A stretch of 64,000 nucleotides of DNA from Janthinobacterium sp. 64 (GTDB lineage: Bacteria; Pseudomonadota; Gammaproteobacteria; Burkholderiales; Burkholderiaceae_D), in NCBI RefSeq assembly GCF_002813325.1, contig NZ_PHUG01000001.1, positions 1,922,001-1,986,000 on the forward strand, read 5' to 3'. Position 1 is the first letter of the stretch, and every line of letters begins with the position of its first letter. Of this stretch, positions 37,792 through 46,379 are shown piece after piece. The position numbers and the translations under genes were made by a program. Below the pieces are notes generated by a model. It did not search any database. It had not been told where the DNA came from and was given only the letters and a program-made list of their open reading frames with translations.

Positions 37792-38261
37792 GCGGCGGCT
37801 CCCTTGCGGTTGATCGAATAGCGCAGCGACGACGGCTGCAGCACGGCGTCGAAATTGACCGTCTCGCCACCGGACATCACGGCCAGGGTGCCGCTGATGA
37901 CGAAGCCGACGCGGTTGATGCTGCCCGCTTCGCGCTCCAGGCGGGCGCGCACATTGCGCAGGCGCGGTTCGTGGCGTTCGATGGCCGCCTTCAGCGCGGC
38001 GCAGATCCGGGCGCGGTCTTCGCTGCTGGACAAACACATGCCGGCGAAATCGATCAAGCCATAGTTGACGATGGACGCCGCGCATTCCGGATAGGCGTCG
38101 AGCGCGCCGGGCGGCAGGGCCACGCGCGTGTTGAGCAGCTCTTCCAGGTCGCGCGCCACCGCATCCTTCAATTGTTCCAGCGACAGGCGCGCCGCCACGC
38201 CGCCCGCCGCACTGCCGTCGCCCATCAGGCGGTCGAACAGGCCGGGTACATAACTGTCCAT
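37788..38261 (-). CDS. tssE: T6SS baseplate protein TssE (gp25-like)
   Basis: The 157-residue protein has a gp25-like domain with VARDLEELLNTRVALPP, YGLIDFAGM and IERHEPRLRNVRARLE (the EPR motif of the family). It links the baseplate to the sheath. In most T6SS loci tssF and tssG follow tssE; here tssE overlaps clpV directly by an ATGA junction. The first 12 residues (MDSYVPGLFDRL) match the usual N-terminus. Confidence 0.94.
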   Translation of the reverse strand: MDSYVPGLFDRLMGDGSAAGGVAARLSLEQLKDAVARDLEELLNTRVALPPGALDAYPECAASIVNYGLIDFAGMCLSSSEDRARICAALKAAIERHEPRLRNVRARLEREAGSINRVGFVISGTLAVMSGGETVNFDAVLQPSSLRYSINRKGAAA

Positions 38262-38327
38262 GCGCTCTCCTGAAAGTCGGCGCGGCGCGCGGGCGAAGAT
38301 GTCCGCCGCGCGCCGCGCAAGGATGGA

Positions 38328-38819
38328 TCAGGCCACGCGGTTCGCGGCCAGGTCCCAGCCGCCCGAGGTATTGCCGCCGGCGCCGCCCGTCACTTTTTGC
38401 TGCGTGTATTTCCACTTCACTTTCGAGAACTTGAAGCCGACGTGTTCACCGAGGATGTCGCCTTCTTCCACGTTCGGCGTGACGGCGCCGATCAAGACAT
38501 TTTCGATTTCGATTTCAAAGTACTTGACGCGCTCGCCCTGGCCGTCGGCGCGCATGAATTCGAAGCGCGCCTTGGGAATGGTCTTGCCGGCCGAGCAGGT
38601 CTGCAGCAGCACCGGCGAGGCCAGGTCGGCCAGCTTGGAGATGACGATGTCCTTGTGCTCGCAGCGTTCGGCCGTATGGCCGCCGCCCGTCGAGGCGGTG
38701 GCGGACTTCGGCTGCTCGACGCTCCAGCTGACCGATTTGCACTCGATCCAGTCCTTGTGCTTGTCATCGGTGGACTCGCCCTTGATGCCGTCTATCTGCA
38801 GATATACATCGATTGCCAT
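38328..38819 (-). CDS. hcp: T6SS tube protein Hcp
   Basis: The 163-residue protein starts MAIDVYLQIDGIKGESTDDKHKDWIEC and has the Hcp barrel features VSWSVEQP, HKDIVISKLADLASPVL and MRADGQGERVKYFEIEIENV. It forms hexameric rings of the inner tube and can carry effectors. I start at ATG 38819 because the family begins MAIDVYL and the upstream frame is not homologous. It lies between tssC and tssE with gaps of 31 and 66 bp. Confidence 0.97.
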   Translation of the reverse strand: MAIDVYLQIDGIKGESTDDKHKDWIECKSVSWSVEQPKSATASTGGGHTAERCEHKDIVISKLADLASPVLLQTCSAGKTIPKARFEFMRADGQGERVKYFEIEIENVLIGAVTPNVEEGDILGEHVGFKFSKVKWKYTQQKVTGGAGGNTSGGWDLAANRVA

Positions 38820-38850
38820 GGTGTGCTCCTCTGGTTGAAAGATGGGTGGA

Positions 38851-40350
38851 TCATGAATTGGTCGACTTCGGCAACTCCGCGACCAGTCGGAGCGAAACGG
38901 ATAATTCATCGAGCTGGAAGTGCGGCCGCAGGAACGACACGGCGCGGTACACGCCGGGCCGGCCCGGCACTTCATGCACCTGCACGGACGCCTCGCGCAG
39001 CGGGAACTGCGCCTTCTGCTCCTGGCTGGCGTTATCGTCGAGCAGCACGTACTGCATCAGCCAGCGGTTCAGAAAATCTTCCACGTTGGAGGCGGCGGCA
39101 AAGCTGCCGATCTTGTCGCGCATCATGGCCTTCATGTAGTGGGCGATGCGCGAGACGGCAAAGATGTACTGCAGCTGCGACGACAGCACCGCATTCGCAT
39201 TGGCCGCGTCGCTGTTGTACTTGCGGCTTTTCTGCGCCGACTGCGCGCCGAAAAACGCCGCATACGCCGTGTTCTTGCAGTGCACCAGCGAGATGAAGCC
39301 CAGGTCCGACAATTCCTTTTCCCGGCGGTCGGTGATCGCCACTTCGGCCGGGCATTTCAAGGCCACGTCGCCCTCGTCCGTCTTGAAGGTGTGGGTCGGC
39401 AGGTCGTCCACCAGGCCGCCGCCCTCCACGCCACGGATGGCGGCGCACCAGCCGTAATCGGCAAAGGCACGCGTGAGCTTGCTGCCGAACGCATATGCGG
39501 CGTTACACCACAGGTATTTGTGATGGTCGCTGCCGTCGACGTCCTCGACAAAATTGAAGCCTTCGACCGTGGTGCCGTCGACGGGATTGAAGGGCAGCCG
39601 GCCCAGGAAACGGGGCAAGGTCAGGCCCACGTAGCGCGCATCCTCGGATTCGCGGAAGGCTTTCCATTTCGCGTACTCGATGGTGTCGAATACCTTGGCC
39701 AGGTCGCGCGGCTTGCCCAGGTCGCCGTAGCTTTCCAGGCCAAACAGTTCCGGCGCGGCCGAGGCGATGAACGGTGCATGCGCGGCGGCCGCGATGTGCG
39801 ACATCTGCTCGACGAAATACATGTCTTCCGGCTGGCGCGAAATGGCGAAGTCGCCCAGCAGCGCGGCGAACGGCGCGCCGCCGAAAGTGCCGAATTCCTC
39901 TTCATACACCTTCTTGAACATGCTGCTCTGGTCGAACTCCAGCGCGGCCTGGAAATCCTTCACCAGTTCGCGCTTGGTGGCGTTGAACATGCGGATCTGC
40001 AGGCGCGTGCCCGTGTCGGAATTGCCGACCAGGTAGCGCAGCCCCGTCCAGCTTTGTTCGAGCTGCTGGAACGGCGCCGCGTGCATGATTTCGCTGAGCT
40101 GGACGGAGATCAAACGGTCGATTTCCGCCACGCGCGCATCCAAGGTCGCCGACAGGCTGGTCGACATCAGCACCGTGCCGTCAAGCACCTGCGCCACCAG
40201 TTCCGAGATCAGGTCGCGCGCGCGCGCATGCTCGGCGCCGGACTTGGCGACGCGGCTCTGTTCGACGATCTGATCGAGCAAATCGGTCTCGGCCGGGGCA
40301 TCGGATGCGGATACCGCGAGGACTTCTGGGACTTCTGCCTGGGCGCTCAT
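38851..40350 (-). CDS. tssC: T6SS contractile sheath large subunit TssC
   Basis: The 499-residue protein has the EvpB/VipB signature: LISVQLSEIMHAAPFQQLEQSWTGLRYLV, LKDFQAALEFDQS-like KDFQAALEFDQSSMFKKVYEEEFG, then FGGAPFAALLGDFAISR and RIAHYMKAMMRDKIGS. The C-terminus ends LRLVAELPKS. It forms the sheath with TssB. Its gene starts one base after the tssB stop. Confidence 0.97.
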   Translation of the reverse strand: MSAQAEVPEVLAVSASDAPAETDLLDQIVEQSRVAKSGAEHARARDLISELVAQVLDGTVLMSTSLSATLDARVAEIDRLISVQLSEIMHAAPFQQLEQSWTGLRYLVGNSDTGTRLQIRMFNATKRELVKDFQAALEFDQSSMFKKVYEEEFGTFGGAPFAALLGDFAISRQPEDMYFVEQMSHIAAAAHAPFIASAAPELFGLESYGDLGKPRDLAKVFDTIEYAKWKAFRESEDARYVGLTLPRFLGRLPFNPVDGTTVEGFNFVEDVDGSDHHKYLWCNAAYAFGSKLTRAFADYGWCAAIRGVEGGGLVDDLPTHTFKTDEGDVALKCPAEVAITDRREKELSDLGFISLVHCKNTAYAAFFGAQSAQKSRKYNSDAANANAVLSSQLQYIFAVSRIAHYMKAMMRDKIGSFAAASNVEDFLNRWLMQYVLLDDNASQEQKAQFPLREASVQVHEVPGRPGVYRAVSFLRPHFQLDELSVSLRLVAELPKSTNS

Positions 40351-40351
40351 C

Positions 40352-40861
40352 TCAATCCTCCTGCGCTGGGAACTGCGGTTTCAGGGTAGCCAGGCTGTCC
40401 GTGTTGTTCAGCACTTCCGTCAGCAAGTCTTCCAGCTTGTCGTTGCCGGCCAGTTTGTTGCGCAGGTCGGCCAGCTTGGTGCGCGCCTCGAGCAGCTTGC
40501 GCAAGGGATCGACCTGGCGCACCACCGATTCCGGGCGAAAGTCATCCATCGAGCGGAAGTGCAGGTCGACGGCGAACGTGCCGCCCGCCTCGCTGATGCG
40601 GTTCGGCACGGTGAAACGGGACACCGGCTCCACGCCGGCCAGCACTTCGTCGAAGTTGTCGCGGTCGATGGCGACGAACTTGCGGTCCTTCAGGCGTTTC
40701 TTCTCGCTGTCCGGATTGCCGCCAAAGTCGCCCAGCACGCCGACCACGAAGGGCAGCTCCTTGTTTTCAATCGCGTCGCCAATCTCGACGTCATAGGTCA
40801 TTTGCACGCGCGGTGCGCGTATCTTTTGCAGGCGTTTTTGCACGCTGTCGGACTTGGGCAT
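40352..40861 (-). CDS. tssB: T6SS contractile sheath small subunit TssB
   Basis: The 169-residue protein starts MPKSDSVQKRLQKIRAPRVQMTYDVEIGDAIE and has LPFVVGVLGDFGGNP and KFVAIDRDNFDEVL, diagnostic of the VipA/TssB family. It pairs with TssC to form the contractile sheath. It follows the TPR lipoprotein gene by 37 bp. Confidence 0.97.
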   Translation of the reverse strand: MPKSDSVQKRLQKIRAPRVQMTYDVEIGDAIENKELPFVVGVLGDFGGNPDSEKKRLKDRKFVAIDRDNFDEVLAGVEPVSRFTVPNRISEAGGTFAVDLHFRSMDDFRPESVVRQVDPLRKLLEARTKLADLRNKLAGNDKLEDLLTEVLNNTDSLATLKPQFPAQED

Positions 40862-40898
40862 GTCGCTTCCTTTGCAAAGGGATGGTGGGGATGCTCGC

Positions 40899-41501
40899 TT
40901 ATTTCAGGCCGCTGAACGGGTCGGCCGCGCTGCCTGGCGCTGCCGCGCCTTTCGCCGCCGGCGCGCCGACGCTGGAACTGGAGCTGGCAGCGCGCTTGCC
41001 GGCCGCCGGCTGGCGCCTGGCAGGCGGCACCAGCACGTCTTCGCCGATGCTGGCACGCAGCAGCTTGGCCAGCTCCTGCGCTTCCGAGCGCAGCGAACCA
41101 TTCAGATTGTTTTGCCGCGACAGGTCGGCCAGCGCCTTGCCGGACAGGCGCAAACCGCTGACGGCGACGATGCTGTTGGCGACCTTGTCGTCCGGATCGC
41201 GTTCCAGCGCTTCGAGCGCATGGCCGATGGCGTCGCCGTACTGGGCGCGGTCGAACTTCATCTGCGCCATTTGCAGCCACGGCGCCTTGTCGGCCGGGTA
41301 GCTGCTGCCGCCGCCCTGAAGCAGGGTCATGGCGCGTTCGTACTGGCCGGCGCGCGCGGCCGCATCGGCCTCGCTCATCACTTGCGCCAGGGTCGGCGCG
41401 GCAGGTTTTTTGGGCGCCGGCTGGTCTGGCGTGGCGCAGGCGGCCAGCAGCAAGGCGCTGGCGAGGCAGGCAATACGGGGCAACATGGTGGCTGGCTTCA
41501 T
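40899..41501 (-). CDS. T6SS-associated TPR lipoprotein
   Basis: The 200-residue protein starts MKPATMLPRIACLASALLLAACAT, with a lipobox LAAC that predicts a lipid-anchored protein. A helical region with two TPR-like repeats follows (EADAAARAGQYERAMTLLQ and MAQMKFDRAQYGDAIGHALEALERDP). The tail is Ser/Ala/Pro-rich. It heads the tssB-tssC-hcp-tssE-clpV-tssA unit, which points to a part in T6SS assembly. I do not recognise a named family; the ATG at 41501 follows the lipoprotein signal. Confidence 0.78.
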   Translation of the reverse strand: MKPATMLPRIACLASALLLAACATPDQPAPKKPAAPTLAQVMSEADAAARAGQYERAMTLLQGGGSSYPADKAPWLQMAQMKFDRAQYGDAIGHALEALERDPDDKVANSIVAVSGLRLSGKALADLSRQNNLNGSLRSEAQELAKLLRASIGEDVLVPPARRQPAAGKRAASSSSSVGAPAAKGAAAPGSAADPFSGLK

Positions 41502-41779
41502 CGGGCATTCCTTCACGTGGAGGACGCTACCGCTGGGAAAGATGGGCGGCGCCTTGGTGGAGGCCATTATTGATCGCCAATTTTTTTGCCAGATTGAGAT
41601 TAATCAGCAAAGAAGAAGTTCCACATCACAGCCGCGTACAGCGACATGAAGCCTGATCTGGCGCAGTAATTGTCTTGATCGCGGGCGGATCTTGCGCCAA
41701 CGCAAGTAGGTCGCCCCTGCATGCGTTTAAATGACTGCAGCACTTTTATTTCCACCCTTCACCTTGCAAAAGATCAGCC

Positions 41780-42376
41780 ATGCCTCCTGACGCCCCGCTC
41801 CGCCGCCTGGTCCGCGCCACCGCGCCAATGCTGCTGGTGCTGCAGCCGCTGCTGCTGGCCGGCTGTGCGGGCGGCGCCATCGGCACCCTCGCCAACGCGG
41901 CACTGCAAATGGCCGGCGTGGCCAAACCGCCGCCCGAACTGCCGGACGCGCAAAAACCGCCGCGCAACGTCAGCATCCGCCTGCACGCGGCGCAGCGCCT
42001 CAACACCGATGCCGAAGGCCAGCCGCTGGCGCTGGTGGCACGCATCTACAAACTGCGCCAGAGCGCCGCCTTCGAGCAGGCGCCCTATGACAGCTTCCTC
42101 GACGCGCAGCGCGAAAAGGCCGCGCTGGGCGCCGACCTGATGGAAGTGAAGGAGGTGCTGCTGGTGCCGGGCCAGCGCTACGAAGTGCAGGAAAAAGTCA
42201 GCAAGGAAGCGTATTTCATCGGCGTCGTGGCCCTGTTCCGCGCGCCTGCGGCGCAGCGCTGGCGCGCCACCTTTGGCGCCGCCGACGCGGAACGCGGCGG
42301 CATCACCGTCGGCCTGCACGCCTGCGCGCTGAGCGTCAGCGGCATGCCCGCGCTGTCGGCCCCGCGCTGCCAGTAG
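41780..42376 (+). CDS. tssJ: T6SS outer-membrane lipoprotein TssJ
   Basis: The 198-residue protein has a signal with lipobox LLAGC (APMLLVLQPLLLAGCAG). The beta-sandwich has RNVSIRLHAAQRLNTDAEGQPLALVARIYKLRQSAAFEQAPYDSF, the hallmark TssJ stretch with the L1 loop region. It anchors TssM to the outer membrane. First gene of the plus-strand unit tssJ-tssK-tssL; a 278-bp divergent region separates it from the TPR lipoprotein gene. Confidence 0.95.
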   Translation: MPPDAPLRRLVRATAPMLLVLQPLLLAGCAGGAIGTLANAALQMAGVAKPPPELPDAQKPPRNVSIRLHAAQRLNTDAEGQPLALVARIYKLRQSAAFEQAPYDSFLDAQREKAALGADLMEVKEVLLVPGQRYEVQEKVSKEAYFIGVVALFRAPAAQRWRATFGAADAERGGITVGLHACALSVSGMPALSAPRCQ

Positions 42377-42413
42377 CGTACACAAACACGCCACACATAC
42401 AAGGAGAAGCGAG

Positions 42414-43784
42414 ATGGGCATGGCAGCGAAAGTCTTGTGGGGAGAGGGCCTGTTCCTGCGGCCGCAGCATTTCCAGCGCCAGGATCAATATCACGAAGCG
42501 CGCCTGCATCACACGGCCAGCGCGCTGCATCCCTACCTGTGGGGCGTGGCGCACATGGAATGGGATCTGGCGGCACTGCAGACGGGAACCCTGCGCCTGC
42601 AGGCCCTGTCGGCGATCTTCCGCGACGGCGAAGTGTTCGAGGCGCTGGGCGACGGCGCGCCAGGCAGCGATACCCTGCCCCCGCCGGTGGATCTGGAAGC
42701 GCTGCCGCCGGCGGTGCAGGAAGTGACGTACTACGCGGCGCTGCCCATCCTCAACCGCGAAGGCATGAATTACACGGCGCAGGCGTCAACGGCAGGCACG
42801 CCGGCGGCCACGCGCTTTGCGCATGCCATGCGCGCCACGCCCGACCTGTTTACGGAGTCCGCCGTGGCCGACGTGGCGTACCTGAAAAAGACGGTGCGCC
42901 TGATTCCCGACAGCGAGGCGCGCGGCTCCTACGACTGCCTGCCGCTGATCGCCCTGCGGCGCACGGTGTCGGGCGGCTTCGAGCCCGTACCCTCGTTCAT
43001 GGCGCCCAGCCTGGCGATCGCCGGCGCGCCGCGCCTGCAAGGCGTGCTGGAACACCTGCTCGACGCGCTGCAGGCGAAGGTGAGCGCGCTGCACGGCCAC
43101 CACCGCGAGCCAAGCCGCAACGTGATCGAATTCCGCTCTGGCGACGTGTCCTCGTTCTGGCTGCTGCACACGGTCAGCACGGCAGCCGCCGCGCTGATGC
43201 ACTATGTGCGCCATCCGGCCCTGCATCCGGAGCGCCTGTACGAGGCGCTGCTGGGCCTGGCGGGTGGCTTGCTCAGCTACTCCAAGCACTACACCCTGGC
43301 CAGCCTGCCCGCCTACGACCACGCGCAGCCGGGCGCCTGCTTCGACGCCATCGACGCGATCATCCGCGAACTGCTCGACACCGTCATCTCGTCGAAGTAT
43401 TTTTCCATCGCCCTGCTCGAAGACAAGCCGTCGTACTACCTGGGCAAGCTCGATTCGGGCAAGATCGACCAGCACACCACCTTGTACCTGGCCATTCGCG
43501 CCGCCATGCCCGCCATCGAGCTGGTCGACGTGGTGCCGCTGCGCGTGAAAGTGGGGGCGCCCGACGACGTGGAAAAATGCGTGCTCACGGCCATGCCCGG
43601 CCTCAAATTGTCGCATGCACCGCAAGTGCCGGCGGCCATTCCCGTGCGTCCCGACACCTATTATTTTGCGCTTGAAAACCGCGGCGCGTTGTATGAGCAG
43701 ATGCTCAAGGCGCAGTCGATTTCCGTCTACGTGCCGGCCGGCATACGCGACCTGCAGCTGGAACTGATCGCGGTGACGGCATGA
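42414..43784 (+). CDS. tssK: T6SS baseplate protein TssK
   Basis: The 456-residue protein starts MGMAAKVLWGEGLFLRPQHFQRQDQYHEARL, the nearly invariant TssK N-terminus. The later LPPAVQEVTYYAAL and YFALENRGALYEQMLKAQSISVYVPAGI are typical of the C-domain. It connects the baseplate to the membrane complex. RBS AAGGAGAAG precedes the ATG. Its stop overlaps the tssL ATG by 4 bp. Confidence 0.97.
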   Translation: MGMAAKVLWGEGLFLRPQHFQRQDQYHEARLHHTASALHPYLWGVAHMEWDLAALQTGTLRLQALSAIFRDGEVFEALGDGAPGSDTLPPPVDLEALPPAVQEVTYYAALPILNREGMNYTAQASTAGTPAATRFAHAMRATPDLFTESAVADVAYLKKTVRLIPDSEARGSYDCLPLIALRRTVSGGFEPVPSFMAPSLAIAGAPRLQGVLEHLLDALQAKVSALHGHHREPSRNVIEFRSGDVSSFWLLHTVSTAAAALMHYVRHPALHPERLYEALLGLAGGLLSYSKHYTLASLPAYDHAQPGACFDAIDAIIRELLDTVISSKYFSIALLEDKPSYYLGKLDSGKIDQHTTLYLAIRAAMPAIELVDVVPLRVKVGAPDDVEKCVLTAMPGLKLSHAPQVPAAIPVRPDTYYFALENRGALYEQMLKAQSISVYVPAGIRDLQLELIAVTA

Positions 43785-44566
43785 GCCAGCTCATCGAACG
43801 GCGCGCGGCGCCCTCCCTGCTGGGTCCACGCGGTGCCGCCCCTGCAGGCAACAACCGGCATGCGGGCAGCGCCCTGCTGGACCTGATGCACGAAGGCTTT
43901 TACATGCTGTTCATGCTGAAGCACGGTTCGGCGCCCGGCGACGAGCAAAGCTTCATGGAGCGCATCACAACCTTTCTCGACGACTTCGAACGCGAAGCGA
44001 AAAAGATCCGCGCCGATGGCGATGATATCGAGGCGGCCAAGTATGCATTCTGCGCGGCCGTCGATGAAATCATCCTGGCCTCGCCTTTCACGCTGCGCAA
44101 GCAGTGGGAGCGGCGCCCGCTGCAGTTGCTGATCTTTGGCGACCAGCTGGCCGGCGAACACTTTTTCGACCGCCTCGACGCCTTGCGAGGCAAGGGTGCC
44201 ATGCGCGTGCAGGCGCTACAGGTTTTCCACATGTGTCTATTACTGGGATTCCAGGGCAAGTATGCGATCGACGGCGGCGAAAAACTCAGCTACCTGACGG
44301 CGCGCCTGGGCGACGAGATCGCCCACATCAAGGGCAAGAGCCGTGGCTTCGCGCCACGCGCGGAACGCCCCGACCAGGTGGTCAACAAACGCGGCAGCGA
44401 CGTGCCGCTGTGGGCGCTGTCGAGCTTTTTCGCCCTGCTGGCCATCTGCGCCTACCTGGGCCTGAAAACGCATCTGACGCGCGGCACGCAAACGACCCTG
44501 GCCGCGTATGCGGACTTGGTAAAACTGGCACCAAGCCCGGCGCACCTGACCATCACATTACCCTGA
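43781..44566 (+). CDS. tssL: T6SS inner-membrane protein TssL (DotU/IcmH)
   Basis: The 261-residue protein has the DotU domain (LLDLMHEGFYMLFMLKHG, AKYAFCAAVDEIILASPF, LLIFGDQLAGEHFFDRLDAL, CLLLGFQGKY). One C-terminal transmembrane helix follows (WALSSFFALLAICAYLGL). It lacks the OmpA-like peptidoglycan-binding extension of long TssL forms; the OmpA/BON protein encoded just downstream may supply that function. It ends 29 bp before the convergent OmpA/BON gene. Confidence 0.95.
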   Translation: MSQLIERRAAPSLLGPRGAAPAGNNRHAGSALLDLMHEGFYMLFMLKHGSAPGDEQSFMERITTFLDDFEREAKKIRADGDDIEAAKYAFCAAVDEIILASPFTLRKQWERRPLQLLIFGDQLAGEHFFDRLDALRGKGAMRVQALQVFHMCLLLGFQGKYAIDGGEKLSYLTARLGDEIAHIKGKSRGFAPRAERPDQVVNKRGSDVPLWALSSFFALLAICAYLGLKTHLTRGTQTTLAAYADLVKLAPSPAHLTITLP

Positions 44567-44594
44567 TCATTGCGCCTGTCCCATTACGCGTGCT

Positions 44595-45389
44595 TCATTG
44601 AGCAATGCGGAACTCGATGCGCCGGTTTCTCGCCCGGCCATCGGCCGTGGCGTTGCTGGCCACGGGGCGGTCCGGACCCTGGCCCGACACCAGCACGGAC
44701 TCGGCCACGATGCCCTTGCCGGACAGGTAGGTGCGCACGGCTTCGGCGCGCGCCTGGCTCAGGGCCACATTGCTGGCGCGCAGGCCCGTGTCGTCCGTGT
44801 GGCCGATCACCTCCACCTTGCGGCCCCGCAGCCTGAGCATGGCGGCCGCCATCTCGTCGAGGATGGCCAGGCCGGCCGGCGTGATCGACGCCTTGCCGCT
44901 GTCGAATTCGATGATGCGTTTATCGAGCGCCGCATCGAGCAAGCCCTGCTCGGCCTCGGCCGCCTTGACGCGCAAGCCGTTGTTGACGGTGTAGGTAGGA
45001 TTGAGGCTGGTGGCGATGTCGCTGGCGATCTGCTGGCGCTGCGCCTCGTTCGCCACTTCGCCGCGCACGCTGACGTTGTTGCCGGCGATGCTGATCTGCC
45101 CCCGCGAAATGAGCTTCAGGTTCGGCGCGATCAGTTTTTGCACGTAGGCGTTCCAGTTGGCCGGCACGGCCACGTTGCCGATGGCGATCTGGTCGACCAC
45201 GCGCTCGGCGCCATACAGTTCGCGCAGGCGGGACAGCACGGCCGCCTTGCCCGCCTCGTCGGCCAGGGTACCCGTGACGAGGATCTGTCCCGGCATCGGC
45301 GTCTGGGGCGCCTGCACCTGAACTTGCGCTTGCACGTGGCAGGGAACGGCAGCGGCAAGCAGCAACAGGAAAATGGCAGGAGATTTCAT
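44595..45389 (-). CDS. OmpA/BON-domain peptidoglycan-binding protein (TagN-like)
   Basis: The 264-residue protein has a signal peptide (IFLLLLAAAVPCHVQA) and two BON-like stretches (GTLADEAGKAAVLSRL and GEVANEAQRQQIASDIA). The C-terminal OmpA domain (IIEFDSGKASITPAGLAIL, EVIGHTDDTGLRASNVALSQARAEAVRTYL) has the conserved Asp and Arg that bind meso-diaminopimelate. It lies 10 bp downstream of tagF in the M15-tssM-tagF unit. It probably anchors the T6SS membrane complex to the cell wall. Confidence 0.88.
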   Translation of the reverse strand: MKSPAIFLLLLAAAVPCHVQAQVQVQAPQTPMPGQILVTGTLADEAGKAAVLSRLRELYGAERVVDQIAIGNVAVPANWNAYVQKLIAPNLKLISRGQISIAGNNVSVRGEVANEAQRQQIASDIATSLNPTYTVNNGLRVKAAEAEQGLLDAALDKRIIEFDSGKASITPAGLAILDEMAAAMLRLRGRKVEVIGHTDDTGLRASNVALSQARAEAVRTYLSGKGIVAESVLVSGQGPDRPVASNATADGRARNRRIEFRIAQ

Positions 45390-45398
45390 CGCAATCCT

Positions 45399-46379
45399 TC
45401 AGGCAAAGGTGTCGGCAAACATGGCGCAGGCCGAGCGCAGCGACAGCTGCTCCTGCTGCAGGCAGGCGGAAAACTGGCGCAGCGCCGCAGCGTCTCCCAG
45501 CTGCTCCTCGACCCAGTCGAGCTGGTCGAACACGATCAGCCGTTCGCTGCCCGCCTGCGGATCGATCAGCGCGCGCAAGCCGTGCGGGTCGGCGCCGCAA
45601 AAACCGATCACCAGCACGGGCGCCTCGTCGAGGTGGGAAAAAAACAGCGCCAGTTCGAAATCGGCCTGGCGCAGGAAAGGCGCGATCAGGTGCAGCCAGA
45701 AGCTGGCCACCAGCTCGCGCAGCTGTGCCGCGTGCGGCAGCGGCAGCACCAGGCTTTTCTCCAGGCGCGGCAAGCCGCTCTCGCGCACCGGCTGCAGCAG
45801 CAGGCCCAGACCCAGCAGCAATTCACGTACCGTCACGGGGAACGCGGGCGAAGCGAGCAGCGTTTGCAGGCCATGCACGGTCTGCGCCTGCAAAAAGGCG
45901 GCCAGCCGCGCCGCGTGGCACGGGGCGGCCGGTTCGACTTCGACCACGTTGCCGGCCAGCGCCAGCAGCGCCGGCCCCGGTTCGGCGCTGGTCAAGATGC
46001 CTTGCGAGAGCTGCTCCACGCGTTGCCACAGGGGCGCCAGCACCAGCGGGCTGCAAGCGACAAAGGCTTCGGCGTCATCGATTTCCAGCGCGCCCATGGC
46101 CATGAAGGGAAAGCGCCGCAGCGACTGGTCGTTGCTCGCTTCCAGGCGTCCGGCGATGGCGCGCCGGCTGCGCGTGCCGACAAAGGCGAAGCGCAGCGGC
46201 GGCAAGGCGTCGTAATTGAGCTTCCAGCGCGGTTCCACCGTCAGGGCGTTCATGACCTGCGCCAGCCAGTCGTCGAGCAGCTGCACCAGCGCGTGATTGT
46301 CGCAAGCCTTGATGAAATCGCCGCGCGCGGGGATCTTGCCGAAGTAGCCGAGGCGCACCTGCTGCGGCGCGCGCATCAT
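45399..46379 (-). CDS. tagF: T6SS-associated protein TagF
   Basis: The 326-residue protein starts MMRAPQQVRLGYFGKIPARGDFIKACDNHALVQLLDDWLA, the TagF (DUF2094) signature GKxPxxGDF. LRFAFVGT... and RRFPFMAMG follow. In Pseudomonas TagF restrains T6SS firing post-translationally, upstream of Fha1. I start at the first of two adjacent ATGs (46379), overlapping the tssM TGA. The open frame extends further upstream but is antisense-like within tssM. Confidence 0.93.
   Translation of the reverse strand: MMRAPQQVRLGYFGKIPARGDFIKACDNHALVQLLDDWLAQVMNALTVEPRWKLNYDALPPLRFAFVGTRSRRAIAGRLEASNDQSLRRFPFMAMGALEIDDAEAFVACSPLVLAPLWQRVEQLSQGILTSAEPGPALLALAGNVVEVEPAAPCHAARLAAFLQAQTVHGLQTLLASPAFPVTVRELLLGLGLLLQPVRESGLPRLEKSLVLPLPHAAQLRELVASFWLHLIAPFLRQADFELALFFSHLDEAPVLVIGFCGADPHGLRALIDPQAGSERLIVFDQLDWVEEQLGDAAALRQFSACLQQEQLSLRSACAMFADTFA

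Noticed and set aside
37792..38415. N-terminal extension of ClpV by about 200 residues
   Set aside because: It runs through tssE in another frame with Arg/Gly/Pro-rich composition; the canonical ClpV start is at 37791.
41560..41700. Possible sigma-54 promoters in the tssJ / TPR-lipoprotein intergenic region (TGGCGC-N5-TTGT on plus, TGGCA run then TTGGC on minus)
   Set aside because: Neither has the required GG and GC at the correct spacing; each is one base off at an invariant position.
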